Below, in pieces: positions 21,601 to 32,109 of a stretch of 64,000 bases of DNA. A model generated the notes under the pieces. The model did no database searches. It was not told the origin of the DNA and saw only the letters and a program-made list of their open reading frames with translations. Source of the DNA: Verrucomicrobia bacterium S94. Lineage in GTDB: Bacteria; Verrucomicrobiota; Kiritimatiellia; Kiritimatiellales; Pontiellaceae. The DNA lies in NCBI GenBank assembly GCA_004299845.1, contig CP036201.1:1054001-1118000 (forward strand). Reading direction: 5' to 3'. Numbering within the stretch: position 1 is the stretch's first letter; each line of letters starts with the position of its first letter. A program made the translations under genes and the position numbers.

Positions 21601-22258
21601 CTGGGACGGACCGTTTACCGATCCGTTTAATTCCAATCCAGGAGATACCTTTACGGCTCATTATTCGCTGACGTTGGGGGAGGATGCGTCCGGCACGGTA
21701 TTTTCGGTTGAACTCGAAAATGATACCCAGTCGACGTTGTCGGGGGCTATCAGCGAAACAGACGGAATCGGGGCGGCGCTGTACGAAGCGATTAAAGCCG
21801 GTAATGCCTATGTCTACTTCGAAACGGGCGGGCTTGGTGACGGCATTACCGGGGTGTATGTGGATGCGGTGCGTGTGTTTTACTCTTCGCTGCAGATTGA
21901 CAGTTATCCCGGCTGGATCAACGACTACGGCTTCCTCGGTTCCGAGGCCGAAATGGAGTTTGATTATGACGGCGACGGCGTGTCGAACCTGAAAGAATAT
22001 ATCTGCGGAACCGCGCCTGATGATGCGGCTTCGGTTTTCCGGGTAAATGCGGAACGGGAACGGACTTCAGACGGTCTGGTGATTTCCTGGCATGCAGCTC
22101 CGGGACGCTCGTACGATATTCTGAAAAGTGAAGATATAACGTCGGGCGTGTATACATCGGTTGTTGAGAATATCCCGTATCCCCGGAACAGCTGCACCGT
22201 CGAAGTCAGTCAGGTGGAATCCGGAGCCTTCTACAGAGCGGCGGTTCGTATTCCCTGA
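18683..22258 (+). CDS. Giant secreted multi-domain protein, nucleoside-hydrolase-like N-domain
   Basis: The frame opens at GTG 18665, but GAGGAGGG at 18671-18678 sets the ATG at 18683 as the better start. After a charged leader and signal segment, the first domain (about 45-300) carries an Asp cluster, DGNPDADADDIGATPFALAM. It also has VSHHDYNE, both reminiscent of the metal site of nucleoside hydrolase/DUF1593 folds. Next are a CBM6/35-like jelly roll (IEAES start), a PKD-like domain, two LamG-like sandwiches, and a C-terminal module with a calcium-type repeat (DYDGDGVSNLKEY) ending AFYRAAVRI. The enzyme activity is not established. It overlaps the FecR gene, so it is in the sigma-factor operon. 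A relative with the same first domain starts at 60675. Confidence 0.82.
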   Translation: MRKKKVQKPKRGKMKYKLGKHKTVWLMVLTVFSSVHLVKVEAAESPWTSANRIAISADGNPDADADDIGATPFALAMLAKAGLQDNLVHYDFNNFLEYKKIEPADNAMWDSAMGAQVRWGFDAGRFFDASIDPDGAVDHLTEEINKSSAADPLYLIAAGPMELIYRALKNADSTARQHVTIVSHHDYNEYFKPRLWQRNWNDIQALVPNIGYLRIADQNGSNGNGLKGTADSDFSWLDTHADPNLNWVYDRIVAGKPDVSDAGMLAWLIGINGTDEKVTIPEMQAWFGTGLIPANGGSSTAPTAPAGVTPEVVPPSTDSIFEEVDGKIVIEAESVPLTDDWILDTTEAGYSGSGYIRWVPSWINKISHQHEGVLVYKLRISNPGNYRMALRSSHFGAPARDQWNDCWTVMGLNPVNPYGITRKTYHSISQAEFDAGAGFTWHTTHDNYGTVANTDGHFSAPLYNLDAGDHYFFICGRSGGFRIDKIHFFKEGVSGFKSDSEPATPIIPGTGVPLVSAGNDRKVLMPATGTQLAGSASDDDGTIVSTEWTQKSGPNTAVISTPSQLTTEISGITLGTYVFTLTIEDNDGNIRSDDVTVDCVGSLMIQEDDFSAYSGNINGDHWNPKWSSGTDQQSLCEGNGGLLTLDTTVAAENYHVAAKHPFVLTVDGQKAVMGSDFRYTHMAGGEAAEGLNRSVFALMFTGADNWWTGPNRFFSICNRGSGIGTFNATGPDVISHTTLGVDTETGGQSDWFRMEWTLERGEENYIASARILDSGGAVLYAGPAVDLGIANGTTLYGGYSTGGDGGNGFTTNVASFSRISSVQMDNFSLEVFSPHMTPVYETVSKMIDFTEPEGFVNGGLNGQQGWVNAGAGWTVDTTVSGTAGCSAANANMTLGRGIRLSHEGDTLEFSVTYTVSGTHVPTGWKYLARIGITSDASGSNAGYDAAGTSLTEAMFTIQLHQSTADAYRIYGDGWDGPFTDPFNSNPGDTFTAHYSLTLGEDASGTVFSVELENDTQSTLSGAISETDGIGAALYEAIKAGNAYVYFETGGLGDGITGVYVDAVRVFYSSLQIDSYPGWINDYGFLGSEAEMEFDYDGDGVSNLKEYICGTAPDDAASVFRVNAERERTSDGLVISWHAAPGRSYDILKSEDITSGVYTSVVENIPYPRNSCTVEVSQVESGAFYRAAVRIP

Positions 22259-22387
22259 GCCCGGCTGGCCGGAACGCTCTACGCGCCGGATTCCGGAGGA
22301 CGTTGCTCTTTTGAACGATAGGAAATCCGGAGAATTCAGAATACATTGGAGCCGTTTAACCTGCAGAGGAAGTGCTGGTAAAGGGGA

Positions 22388-24675
22388 ATGGCTGTAATGA
22401 ACATGATCAGATGGATTCTTCCGGTTTTCGCCGTGATTTCAGCAAGGGCTGCGATCATTGATTTTGATGCCGTCTACGGCAGCGCATCGGGCTGGACGCT
22501 GGCACAGCATTTAAGTGCGGCGGTCGATTCAGCCAGCCCGGGGGATATCATCCAGTTCAACAGTGCCTATTATGATTTTCAGGGACAGGGGCCGTCGGTT
22601 GATAAAGCGGTCACATTGCGCGGTATTGTGCCGGACTCCTTCGACGGCAGTTCGGTCGGTGCCACCAATGTGACCACGGTTTTTGATCATCTCAAACATT
22701 TCAACGTCTACAGCAGCAACTTCACACTGCAGCATCTGGAACTGCGTGAGGATGCATCAACCACGTATGCGTTCAATCGTTTCAAACGGACGGTTCCCGA
22801 GGATGAGGATCCGCATCAGTTCTACACGAATATCGTGGTGTAAAATGTGATCTATCGCGGCGGGGAGGTTCTGGTTTATGGCGGCGACGGAGCGGGCATT
22901 GAATTCCGGAACACCTCGTTTCTGGAATTCCGGAAAAACGGCTATGTGATCAACCGGCAGAACCGGGTGGACTATGCGCCGCAGGTGATTATGTACAACT
23001 GTTTTTTTAACCGGATTTCGATGCCGTCTATTTCAACGTCCGGGTCATTTCGATGGATGCGGGAAACTCGGAATATCCCGTGGTCTGGGATCAGAGCAAC
23101 CTGTGGCTGGAGGGCTGTCTGCTGGATGGCACCGGTTTCGGTCTGGGATCGAAATGCTCCAATGTCACCGTGACCAACTGCCATTTCAAAGGATACCGGA
23201 TGGATGTGGATATGCTGCACATCGAGGAATTCGGCTATAACTTTGTGATTGTCGATAATACCTTTGAACATGTCAGTCCGGCGCGCAGTATTTACATTGA
23301 TCGTGAACTCCAGCCGAATCACAGTATCCGGATTGAAGACAACACCTGGTTCGGAGAATACGGCTGGATCATCTCCTGTTATTCTCCGGAAGGTGTGATT
23401 TTCAGAAACAATGATTTTTCAGGTGCGTGGGCCAGTGATACCAACTTTGCGACCATTGATTTCACTTATCTGCACACCTCATCCGAAGCGGCTTACCTGC
23501 CTTATGATCTGCCGTGCGCGGATATTATTTTCACCAACAATACCGGACTGACAGCTGCAAAGGATGGTTATCTGGTCTATCAGTCGCTTTACGGGGACAC
23601 CTCGATTCAGATCGATTACCCGAAAATTCAGCATCGCGTTGTGCTGGAGCAGCCGCGGGCGGTATTCAGTCCGTACAGACAGTACCGCATCAAAAACAGG
23701 CAGAGCGGCGAATATATTGCCGCGATCGACGGCACAGACGAACTGGGCCTGATTTCCGGCGCAGCGTCCGATGGCTCCGATCTCGGGCTGCCTGCAGACC
23801 TTATGGTCTCCGGTTCAGAGGTGGTGCTGAAGGTTACCAATGCTCCCGCTAAGAGCTGGTTTGCACTGCTGTCCAAAACCAATCTGCATGATGCGGTATG
23901 GACCACCAACCGGACTGACCTTCCGATTGGCGGGCTGGGAGTCGGTTCCGTTACCAATTCCATTACCCAGCCTCAGGAGTTTTACATGCTGGTTGAAACC
24001 GAGGCGCCGCCGGTGCCGGTTATTGCATTTACAGCCCCGGACTATACCAACGGACTGCTTAATCTTCATCCGCGCTGGAATACCGAAACCGGCTGGATGG
24101 TCGGGGATGCGGAGGGGAGCGGACATATTCTGACGGAAGGGAATTCCGAAGCGGCCCTGCTGAACGAACCGGTGGTGCTGACGCCGGGGAGGCAATACCG
24201 CCTGAGTATCAATCTGCAGTTCGGCGGTTTCTATTCAACACCGTCGAACTGGGTTTACGCATTTCTTGGAGGACTGAAGCCGGACAATACAGGTGCCTCG
24301 GTCGGCACCGCTGAAGCTTCCGCTGCGGATGCAAATATTCAGATTTCAGCTACAGATTCTTATCGTCTGCTCAATAATTACAGCCAGATCGGCAGCAAAA
24401 TAGAAAACGGGGTTTTAAATGCCGGAGATGTGCTTCAGTTTGATTATGAGCTGACCATGGGGCTCAATGCCGATGGTACATTCTATACAGTTCGGCTGCA
24501 GAATCTGACCGATGGTACCGATACGGGACTCGGAACAGTCAATGGCGTCGATCAGGCGCTTTACAGCGCACTCAGCGGAAGCGGAGCCTACGGGTTCTTT
24601 CAGTCCATCAATCCGGGGAATAACGGCAGTGGACTGAGCGGAGTACAGGTGAATTCGGTGACGGTGGAGTACTAA
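22388..24675 (+). pseudogene. Secreted parallel beta-helix protein, broken by stop and frameshift
   Basis: The frame starting at 22388 (or 22397, better spaced from AAGGGG) has a signal peptide and then pectate-lyase-like sequence (SASPGDIIQFNSAYYDF, VTLRGIVPDS). It halts at TAA 22841-22843. The same frame continues directly as NVIYRGGEVLVYGGDGAGIE, so a single base change, such as CAA to TAA, would explain the stop. The frame shifts near 23010, after MYNCFFN, to PDFDAVYFNVRVISMDAG and runs to 24675. Beta-helix turns fill the middle, with LamG-like and FYMLVE-like ends. If whole it would be about 760 residues and could be a polysaccharide lyase or hydrolase. It is likely inactive if the sequence is right. 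Confidence 0.75.
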
Positions 24676-24704
24676 GGAAATAGGTGAAAAGGTATGGAGG
24701 ACGT

Positions 24705-26566
24705 ATGAAAATTGAAATGGGTTTAATTCTGATGCTTAGCGGTATCTGTTCCGCGGCGTACAAACAGCCGAATATTCTCTGGATCATTACCGATGATCAT
24801 CGCCCGGATTCAATCCAGGCCTATAACCGGGCAACAATCGGCCAAAGTGAAAGTCCGCTCGGTTATGTGTCTTCGCCGAATATCGATCAGCTGGCAGGAG
24901 AAGGGGTGCTTTTCACGCAGGCATTCAATAATTCGCCGGCGTGCGGCCCGTCGCGTACCTCCATGCATACGGGGCGCTATCCGTTCCGCAATGGAAAATA
25001 TGCCTGGGAGGCGACCCATCAGGAAGCCGATTTCACGCGTCCGGCGATTTCCCAGCAGCTGAAAGCGGCGGGCTACGGTACGGCAATGTTCGGCAAGGAC
25101 CATTACAGCATCAGTGAAAAGCTCGGTGGCGAAGGTGATATTTTTGATTATAAAATGGAGTTCAACCGCGATCTTCATCGACAGGGATTCGGCGGTCTTT
25201 TTTCCACCGGGGCGTATGGGCTGATTGACGCAGTGTTGTATCGCCGTGATGCCACCGAAACGGTGTTTTATCCGGACGGTCGCAGAAAGACCTATCCCAT
25301 TTCCCGGGCGGATCGTGCGCTGAGTCCGGAGGAGCAGCAGACGAAAGAAGCCGTGGAAAAAGAGTTTGATATTCTGCGGGCCTATACCCGTATCAATACC
25401 GGGCTGATTCTGGGCGGCGTCAATCCGCAGCCGGCGGATAAAACCGTCGATGCCCGCATCGTGGAGGAATATAAAAACTACCTCTCTCATGCCGGCACCA
25501 CCTACACCACACTGGCGGGAAAGAATGTCCGGGGTGCGGATCCGGAAAAACCGTTGTTCATCAACCTTGGTTTTCACCTGCCGCATTCCCCGGTTCTTCC
25601 TCCGAAAAAATTCCGGGATCAATTTAAAAACCGATCCTATAAAATACCGGAATTCGATACGGATGACATCGCTTCATTCACCCCTCAGCAGATGCAGATT
25701 TATAATGAATCGAAAACCGATCTGATGGATCCGGAGGATAAGCTGCAGGCCATCCGGGATTACTACGCCTTCACGGCATTCGGAGATGCACTGGTCGGGG
25801 AGGCCGTCGATGCCTTCAAGGCCTACTGTGCGGAACGGAATGAAGATTATCTTATTGTTTTCACGATAGGCGATCATGGATGACATCTGGGCGAGCAGGG
25901 CATTATGGCCAAATTCGGTTCCTGGAGGGCATCACTTAACGGAGCAGTGATTGTGGTCTCTTCCGATAAGGAAAAATATCCCGCCGGCAAAGTGGTAGAT
26001 AAACTGGTGGAATATGTTGATTTTGCGCCGACGATTATGGACGAAGCCGGAATTGATATTGAGCAGGATGCATTTGATTATCTTGACGGGTTCAATCTTG
26101 CGCGTGTCGTCAACGATTCCTCATTCCGCCGGGATTATATTCTGGGAGAAATGAATCTGGTCTCTGTGGTCATCGGGCTTATCTGCGCACGAAGGATTTT
26201 GCCTTCTCCATGCGTACGCGTAAGCGGCGCACGGTGGCCGAAACCCCGTACCTGAATGATGATATTACCTGGGCATTGACCACGGAGCCGCTGAATGCCG
26301 AAATGGCGCTGTATGATCTGCGGCACGACCCGATGGAGCGCCGGAATGTGGCCTATACCGTTGAATATATTGAACTGGCGGAATGGTTCCGGCAGAAACT
26401 CGGCCGTATTGTACTGGGAGACGGGCGCGTGGAAATGGACTGGTCGACCGTTAACTGTTATAATCTGAGCAATTCTGCCGCCGGGGCGGACGATAAGATG
26501 AGCGATATTCCGAAAGCGCTCATTCCCGAAGGCCCCGTTCGGCGACCGGAGCGCTTTAATCTCTGA
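24705..26566 (+). pseudogene. Type I sulfatase, broken by stop and frameshift
   Basis: Start at 24705 has a GGAGGA ribosome site just upstream. The first 392 residues hold the signal peptide, WIITDDHRPDS (metal site) and PACGPSRTSMHTGRY (catalytic Cys about 80). The frame stops at TGA 25881-25883 in TIGDHG, where iduronate-sulfatase-like proteins read GDHGWHLGEQG. The next codons in frame are HLGEQGIMAKFG, so TGG has become TGA. A frameshift near 26155-26170 then moves the reading to GHRAYLRTKDFAFSMRTR, which runs to 26566. It resembles iduronate-2-sulfatase-like and choline-sulfatase-like S1 subfamilies. It ends the sigma-factor cluster. Confidence 0.8.
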
Positions 26567-26640
26567 TTTCAGCATTTTCCCGTCTTTGGAATGTTCGGAG
26601 ACTGTAAAATATTCTTTGAGGGTTTCGTTCTTCGTCGGAC

Positions 26641-26660
26641 TTCCCCCATATGGGGAATGG
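26641..26660. promoter_or_regulatory. Candidate operator dyad upstream of Gfo/Idh gene
   Basis: TTCCCCCATATGGGGAATGG contains a near-perfect 17-base palindrome (TTCCC, 7 bases, GGGAA) followed by TTTTT. It sits 119 bases before the gene start at 26780. It is the most symmetric of the four related sites (10701, 13574, 32009). Confidence 0.5.
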
Positions 26661-26779
26661 TTTTTCGATGCACAGCGGAAGCTTCTCCTGACTTAATGTT
26701 TTCCGATTCTGTGTCGTTCAGGCCTGTGAGGTACAGGCAGGATGCAGAACGGAGTATATTTAAATTCACAGGAGGAACC

Positions 26780-28141
26780 ATGGCTGTAACACGGAGAGGA
26801 TCCTTAATCACGGGCGGCATTGCATCGTCCGCGTTGCTGATTCCCGGATCGGTACTTGGTGCAAATGAAAAAATTAGTATTGCATTTATCGGTATCGGTG
26901 CCAGAGGAAACACCCTTTTGTCGCTGTTTGAAAAATCCGGCCTGATCCATGTGGCGGCACTCTGCGACGTTGATCTGGAAACGGACTATGTGGCAGAGGC
27001 AAAGAGCCGTTTTCCTAAAGCCTGTGTCTACAGCGACTGGCGGAAACTGTTTGATGAAAAGTCGCGTGAATTTGATGCGGTGATGGTGATGGTGCCGGAC
27101 CATAGCCATTTTCCCATTACCATGGCGGCGATGGCACTGGGTAAACACGTCTACACCGAAAAGCCGCTGGCACGCACGTTTGAGGAAATCGAGCTGATGA
27201 CGGCGGCTGCAAAACGGTACGGCGTGGTAACGCAGATGGGGAATTCCGGATTTTCGGGACCGAATTATTTTCAATTTAAAGCATGGAAAGAGGCAGGGAT
27301 TATTAAAAATGTGCGCCATGTGGATGCCTTTATCAACATCAGCTTCCCCTGGTACGGCCGCCGGATCAGCAGTTGGCCGGCAGGAGAAAAGATGCCCGGT
27401 CACATTAACTGGGATGTCTGGCTGGGAACAACACCGGAGCGGCCGTTCAGTAAAGAGTATGCCCGTTGGTCCTGGCGCGGCTGGCAGCAGTACGGAACGG
27501 GAGCGTTCGGTGACTGGGGGGCGCATATTTTCGATTCCATGCATCATTTTCTGGAGCTGGGTCTGCCGGAAAAAATCGAGATTAAAAAACTCGTCGGCCG
27601 GAATGATTTCACCTTTTCAAGAGCTTCAACCCTCCGGTTTACATTCCCGGAGCGGAACGGTATGCCGGCGTTGCGAGTCGATTATTATGACGGACGAAGC
27701 GAAGAGGATTATCCGCCGGAACCCGCAGCATTTGCCGGTCGGGAAAATGATTATACGAAACATCCCGGTAAATTCATTTTTTCAGATTCGTTAACATTTT
27801 TTGGGGGACATCACGGTACCCCATTACAGGTGATCCCCTATGGGAAAATGCGGGAACTGCTGCAGGCCGGAACATTGCCGAAGGATTTCGGGCGTCATTC
27901 GGATCACTATACCAACTTCCTGCTGGCCTGTAAGGGTGAGGAAAAGACGAGATCGCCTTTTGAAATCGGCGGACCGCTTTCGCAGTTTCTGGTACTGGGT
28001 TCTATTGCCCAGCGCATGGGAACAGAAGGGCAGATACTGACATTTGATCGAATGAAAAAATGTTTTTCCAATAACGATCGGGCCAATGCACTGCTGAAAG
28101 ATATACCCCGTAAAGGGTGGGAACAGTATTACACACTTTAA
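26780..28141 (+). CDS. Gfo/Idh/MocA-family oxidoreductase, exported
   Basis: The frame is open from 26591, but GGAGGAACC directly before the ATG at 26780 marks the start. This gives a protein of 453 residues with a Tat-like leader ([10 protein letters not shown] then a hydrophobic stretch), and excludes the upstream operator from the coding region. The Rossmann fold has GIGARG and CDVD, and the substrate domain has TEKPLA and [11 protein letters not shown]. Family members oxidise or epimerise sugars with NAD(P). The following gene, 14 bases downstream, encodes a DUF1080 protein. Such pairs are known to form and cleave 3-keto glycosides, so oxidation at C3 of a glycoside is the likely reaction. 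Confidence 0.9.
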   Translation: MAVTRRGSLITGGIASSALLIPGSVLGANEKISIAFIGIGARGNTLLSLFEKSGLIHVAALCDVDLETDYVAEAKSRFPKACVYSDWRKLFDEKSREFDAVMVMVPDHSHFPITMAAMALGKHVYTEKPLARTFEEIELMTAAAKRYGVVTQMGNSGFSGPNYFQFKAWKEAGIIKNVRHVDAFINISFPWYGRRISSWPAGEKMPGHINWDVWLGTTPERPFSKEYARWSWRGWQQYGTGAFGDWGAHIFDSMHHFLELGLPEKIEIKKLVGRNDFTFSRASTLRFTFPERNGMPALRVDYYDGRSEEDYPPEPAAFAGRENDYTKHPGKFIFSDSLTFFGGHHGTPLQVIPYGKMRELLQAGTLPKDFGRHSDHYTNFLLACKGEEKTRSPFEIGGPLSQFLVLGSIAQRMGTEGQILTFDRMKKCFSNNDRANALLKDIPRKGWEQYYTL

Positions 28142-28155
28142 GACGGAATAGGTAT

Positions 28156-29163
28156 ATGGCTATGAGATATAAACGACGCTGGGTATTTTTTATACTGTTC
28201 ATTCTATCTGTTTCCTCGCATGGCTTTGAATATGAAAATGCGGATGATTATCCGCTGATGGGGGACTGGGCCGGGCAATGGTATGGGGCCACCAAAGGGC
28301 ATGAACGGGTTCGACCTCAGATCTACGCCCAGCTTGTACCTGCCTGGGAGGGGTATTACCGTGTGCTGCTGCTGCCTGAACTGTATAACCGCGCGGAGCC
28401 TTATCTGGATGTCACAGTTCCCGGGAGCCATGAAAAGGTGGTGGTGAATCAGGACGGGTTTCATGTGGTATTCAGCGGTGACCGAGTTGAAGGTGTCGGG
28501 GAAATTTACGGTGAAAAGCTCCGTTTTACCCTGAGCAAACAGCCCTTTCTTCCCGCATCTGTCGGACAGGAGCCGCCGAAGGGGGCAGTTGTGCTGTTCG
28601 ACGGCAGTTCGTTTGACGCCTGGCGACATGAACCGGATAAACCGGTTACCTGGGATATTGTCGGAAATGCGATGCAGATAGCTGCAGCATCAAATAAAGA
28701 GAACAGGGAAAAGGGAATCGGTGGCAATATACGAACACGGGAAGCTTTTTCGAGTATGCGGTTTCATATGGAATTCCGTTACCCGGTGGAAGAGGGCCGA
28801 TCCGGACAGAACCGGGGAAACAGCGGTCTGTTTTTTCTGGGTATTGGCGAAGTGCAAATTCTGAACAGCTATACCACTCCGGGCTATTGGAACGAGGCAG
28901 GTGCAATCTACAAAACAGTACCGGCGAAAGTCAATGCAGCCGGTCCGCCGCTGGCCTGGCAGGCTTATGATGTGGAGCTGCTGCTTCCGGATGAGGGCGG
29001 CCGGCCGGCCATTATGACGGTGCGGCTGAATGGGAAAATTCTGCACCATAAAATGGAAATCCCATGTTCAAGGCGTGAAGTTGAAGTGATGCTGCAGGAC
29101 CACTCAAATCTGCTGCAGTTCCGTAATATCTGGTTGGTGGAATATCCGGCTGGCACGGAATAA
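28156..29163 (+). CDS. DUF1080 / 3-keto-disaccharide hydrolase-like protein
   Basis: A start at 28156 or 28162 gives a signal peptide ([17 protein letters not shown]); the frame is open from 28117 but that would overlap the preceding gene. The 335-residue protein has an extra N-terminal half (about 20-140) and then the DUF1080 concanavalin-like fold starting [12 protein letters not shown]. Typical features are [15 protein letters not shown] and the closing [12 protein letters not shown]1080 proteins hydrolyse 3-keto glycosides, and the upstream Gfo/Idh protein would supply them. The N-terminal extension is not in the 46473 relative. Confidence 0.85.
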   Translation: MAMRYKRRWVFFILFILSVSSHGFEYENADDYPLMGDWAGQWYGATKGHERVRPQIYAQLVPAWEGYYRVLLLPELYNRAEPYLDVTVPGSHEKVVVNQDGFHVVFSGDRVEGVGEIYGEKLRFTLSKQPFLPASVGQEPPKGAVVLFDGSSFDAWRHEPDKPVTWDIVGNAMQIAAASNKENREKGIGGNIRTREAFSSMRFHMEFRYPVEEGRSGQNRGNSGLFFLGIGEVQILNSYTTPGYWNEAGAIYKTVPAKVNAAGPPLAWQAYDVELLLPDEGGRPAIMTVRLNGKILHHKMEIPCSRREVEVMLQDHSNLLQFRNIWLVEYPAGTE

Positions 29164-29210
29164 AATTTCCGGAGCTTGGAATCAACAGCGACAGCGGGTA
29201 CATTCCGGAT

Positions 29211-31348
29211 ATGCGTAAAAAACGGTTCAGCGTATGGTGTCTGGGGTTTGTGCTATGGTCCGGATATACGTGGGGCAGGTTCCGATTACCTCCATTCTGG
29301 AGATACGCCGGTTAACTGCGGAGCAGGCGGAACTGGGCTACCCGGTCGCGGTTGAGGCGCAGGTGGTTCGGGTGAATCCGTATAAAAACCATTTTTTTAT
29401 CAATGACGGCGAGTTTGGTATTTTTGTCGGAGGGATATCGGAATCTCCCTCGATTGTTGAATCGCTGAACGCGGGCGATGTGGTGCTGGTTTGCGGAAAA
29501 ACAACAGCGGGTGCGTTTATGCCGGACATTCAGGCTACGTCTGTACAGGTTCGGGGCAACCGGCCGCGGCCGGAGCCGATGCAGATTTATAATACAGATT
29601 TTGTGAGTACAGGCAGTGACTGCAAATGGGGTTGGATCCGGGGCCGCCTTCTGTCCATGAAGATTTCGGCTGATCAAACGGCCATTTTACTCGAATTGAT
29701 TGATGTCGACAGCGAAGAGTATGTGGTTGATCTGCCGTATTCTGAATCCAATGAGCAACGGATCAGGGAGCTGATGTTCAGCTTTGTGAAGTTGAGTGCT
29801 GTCTGCGGAACCGTGGCGAATGAAAACCGGCAGATGGTCGGCCGTATTTTTTATGCTCATTCAGCGGATGATTTTCTGCTCTCAGGGGAGGAGTGGCTGC
29901 TGAATACGGTTGATACTGCCGAAATTCATGAACTCCTGCGCTATAAAGTGTCATTTAACCGTCCGTTCCGGACTCATGGCACTGTGCTGTATTCCCGGGA
30001 TCAGGAGATGGTACTGCGGGGCAGACGGGCCTGTCTTAAAGTGGCTCTGAATGATCCGGTTGATGTGGAGCCCGGGGTTGAAGTTTCATTGACCGGTTTC
30101 ATCTGGCTCCAGCCGGTCAGTCCGGCATTCCGGGCCGGTAAGGTTGAGGTGACCGGTAAAGCGGACAAGCCGCTTCCTGTACTGCTGGATCTGTCGGAAC
30201 CGCTTGATCCTCTGATGAATTATGATCTGGTTCAGGTGGATGCGGAACTGATCGAAATCAAGAAAGACTATGCCAAAGGCGGTACAGTTCCGCAGTATAC
30301 TATGCGCTGCCGCTCGGCCGGTGAATTTTTTGAAGCACGCCTGCCGGCAGGGATACAGCCGACAGGCCGGATTGATCCGGGCGCGTTGCTGCGTCTTTCC
30401 GGTATCTGTAATATGCAGCGGGATGATGCGGAATACCTGAATCTGGTGATATCCGGTTTCTGGATGCAGTTGCGCGGAACGGCGGATATTGAAGTACTCA
30501 GTCCGCCCCCCTGGTGGACAAAAGCCCGCCTGCTCATGCTGCTCGGCGGGGTACTGAGCATTACGCTGATTTCCATGGTCTGGATTGTGATCCTGCGGAA
30601 AACCGTGGAACGTCAGACCCGTATTATTGCCGAAAAAGTGGAGCGCGAATCGATCCATGAAGAGCGGCAGCGGATTGCCCGGGAACTGCACGATAATCTG
30701 GAGCAGGGCCTGGCCGGGGCGATTTTTCATCTGGGAGGGGTGCGGCGTATTTTCCGGAAGAGTGCTGAAAAGAATTTCCGGCATCTGGCCGATTTGGCGG
30801 CGGCGGGCAATCTTGAGGGTGTGCATGCTTTTTCCGGGAAGTGGAAGACGGAAACGGATCAGAATGCAGAGGCGCTGGAAGCTGTCGAGCATATGCTCTC
30901 ACACTGTTCGGAGGAATCGAGAACCTCGATTCTCGACCTGCGCGGCGGTCTGCTTGAAAAAATGGATCTGGCAGAAGCGGTCCGGGTCAGCTTCCGGACC
31001 CTGGAAAAAGAACGGGGGATTAAAGTGAACATCAGGATTGATGGGCAGCCCCGCCGTTTTGTACCGGCGGTGGAGCGGAATGTTCTTCTGGTCATCAAAG
31101 AGGCGGTTTCCAATGCCGCGCGGCATGCTTCGGCGGATCGGATTCATGTGAAACTTGATTTTTCGGCGGGCCTGAAGGCAGTGGTTATCGATAACGGATG
31201 CGGGTTTGATTTAAAGGAGCAGTCGCAAGCCGGGCGTTTCGGGCTGCAGGGTATGCAGGAACGAATGCAGAACATAAAAGGTTCGTTAAGTATTGAAAGC
31301 AGAAAAGGCGAAGGTACCGTGGTGACAGCGGAAGTGGCGTCGGTTTAG
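29211..31348 (+). CDS. Sensor histidine kinase with OB-fold-like segments, signal peptide frameshifted
   Basis: Paralogue of the kinase at 10797, with the same order: about four OB-fold-like segments (FINDGEFGIFV, VEVSLTGFIW), a transmembrane helix (LLMLLGGVLSITLISMVWIV), HisKA_3 (EERQRIARELHDNLEQ) and a HATPase (IKEAVSNAARHA, DNGCGFD, GRFGLQGM). The open frame begins at ATG 29234, which gives no signal peptide. A different frame from ATG 29211 encodes one ending YTWG. Adding one G to the four-G run at 29272-29275 would join it to the kinase frame (WGQVPITSILEIRRLT), matching kinase 1. If the indel is real, export of the sensor part would be lost. It follows DUF1080 by 47 bases and precedes its regulator. 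Confidence 0.85.
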
Positions 31349-31363
31349 AAAGGGGCGGATGAT

Positions 31364-31996
31364 ATGGACCAATGTATTCGAATTCTGATTGTTGATGATA
31401 ATCCCATGATGCGTTTCGGACTGCGGGGCAGCCTCAGTTCTGAGGAGGGATTCAAAGTGATCGGCGAGGCGGCAAGCGGGGAAGAGGCCCTGGCTTTTGT
31501 TCGGGAGTATCGACCGGATGTGGTTACGATGGATTATAAAATGCCCGGAGGAAACGGGATCGAGGCCACGACAGAAATTTTAAAGGATGTGCCGGAAACA
31601 AAAATCATTCTCCTTTCGGTGTTTGATTCGGAAGAGGATATCTGGAAGGCCGTTCAGGCAGGGGTCTGCGGTTATCTGACCAAGACTGCCGGTGATGTGG
31701 ATGAACTGATTGACGCGGTTAAAACCGTGGCGGCCGGAAAAGAATTTTATCCGGAAATTATTGCTCAGAAACTGAAAGAACGGCGTAAGATGTCGGACCT
31801 GAGTCCTCGTGAGGTCGAGGTGCTCAAGTTGCTGGCTGCGGGGCATTCCAATAAGGAAATGGCTGCTGCACTGGGGATTTCAGATGAAACGGTAAAAGCG
31901 CACCTTGCAAACCTGCGGTCCAAACTCGGGGCCAGTGACCGTACGCACGCGGTAGTGATGGCCTATGAAAAAGGCATTCTTCATTTAAATGAATAA
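31364..31996 (+). CDS. NarL/LuxR-type response regulator
   Basis: A 210-residue paralogue of the regulator at 12938: receiver domain with VDDNP, phosphoacceptor Asp in VVTMDYKMPG, and Lys in YLTKTAG, then a LuxR domain (LSPREVEVLKLLAAGHSNKE, ETVKAHLANLRSKL). GGGGCGG precedes the ATG. It lies 15 bases after kinase 2, so the two form a two-component pair. The recognition helix differs from regulator 1 at only two residues, so they may share sites. A dyad of the shared type (32009) lies 12 bases beyond its stop. Confidence 0.93.
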   Translation: MDQCIRILIVDDNPMMRFGLRGSLSSEEGFKVIGEAASGEEALAFVREYRPDVVTMDYKMPGGNGIEATTEILKDVPETKIILLSVFDSEEDIWKAVQAGVCGYLTKTAGDVDELIDAVKTVAAGKEFYPEIIAQKLKERRKMSDLSPREVEVLKLLAAGHSNKEMAAALGISDETVKAHLANLRSKLGASDRTHAVVMAYEKGILHLNE

Positions 31997-32008
31997 TTCA
32001 GACGCTCC

Positions 32009-32028
32009 ATCCCCCAAATAGGGAATCC
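32009..32028. promoter_or_regulatory. Candidate operator dyad upstream of PEP-CTERM gene
   Basis: ATCCCCCAAATAGGGAATCC holds the palindrome (A/T)TCCC, 7 bases, GGGAA, followed by TTTTT. It lies 82 bases before the PEP-CTERM gene at 32110 and just after the regulator gene, in the same relation seen at 13574. Confidence 0.5.
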
Positions 32029-32109
32029 TTTTTGAGCACTTACGTTCTCATTGTGAATGGTATACGTGGGTATCAAATGTGAACTGTAATAACAAAAAGG
32101 AGATTCTGG

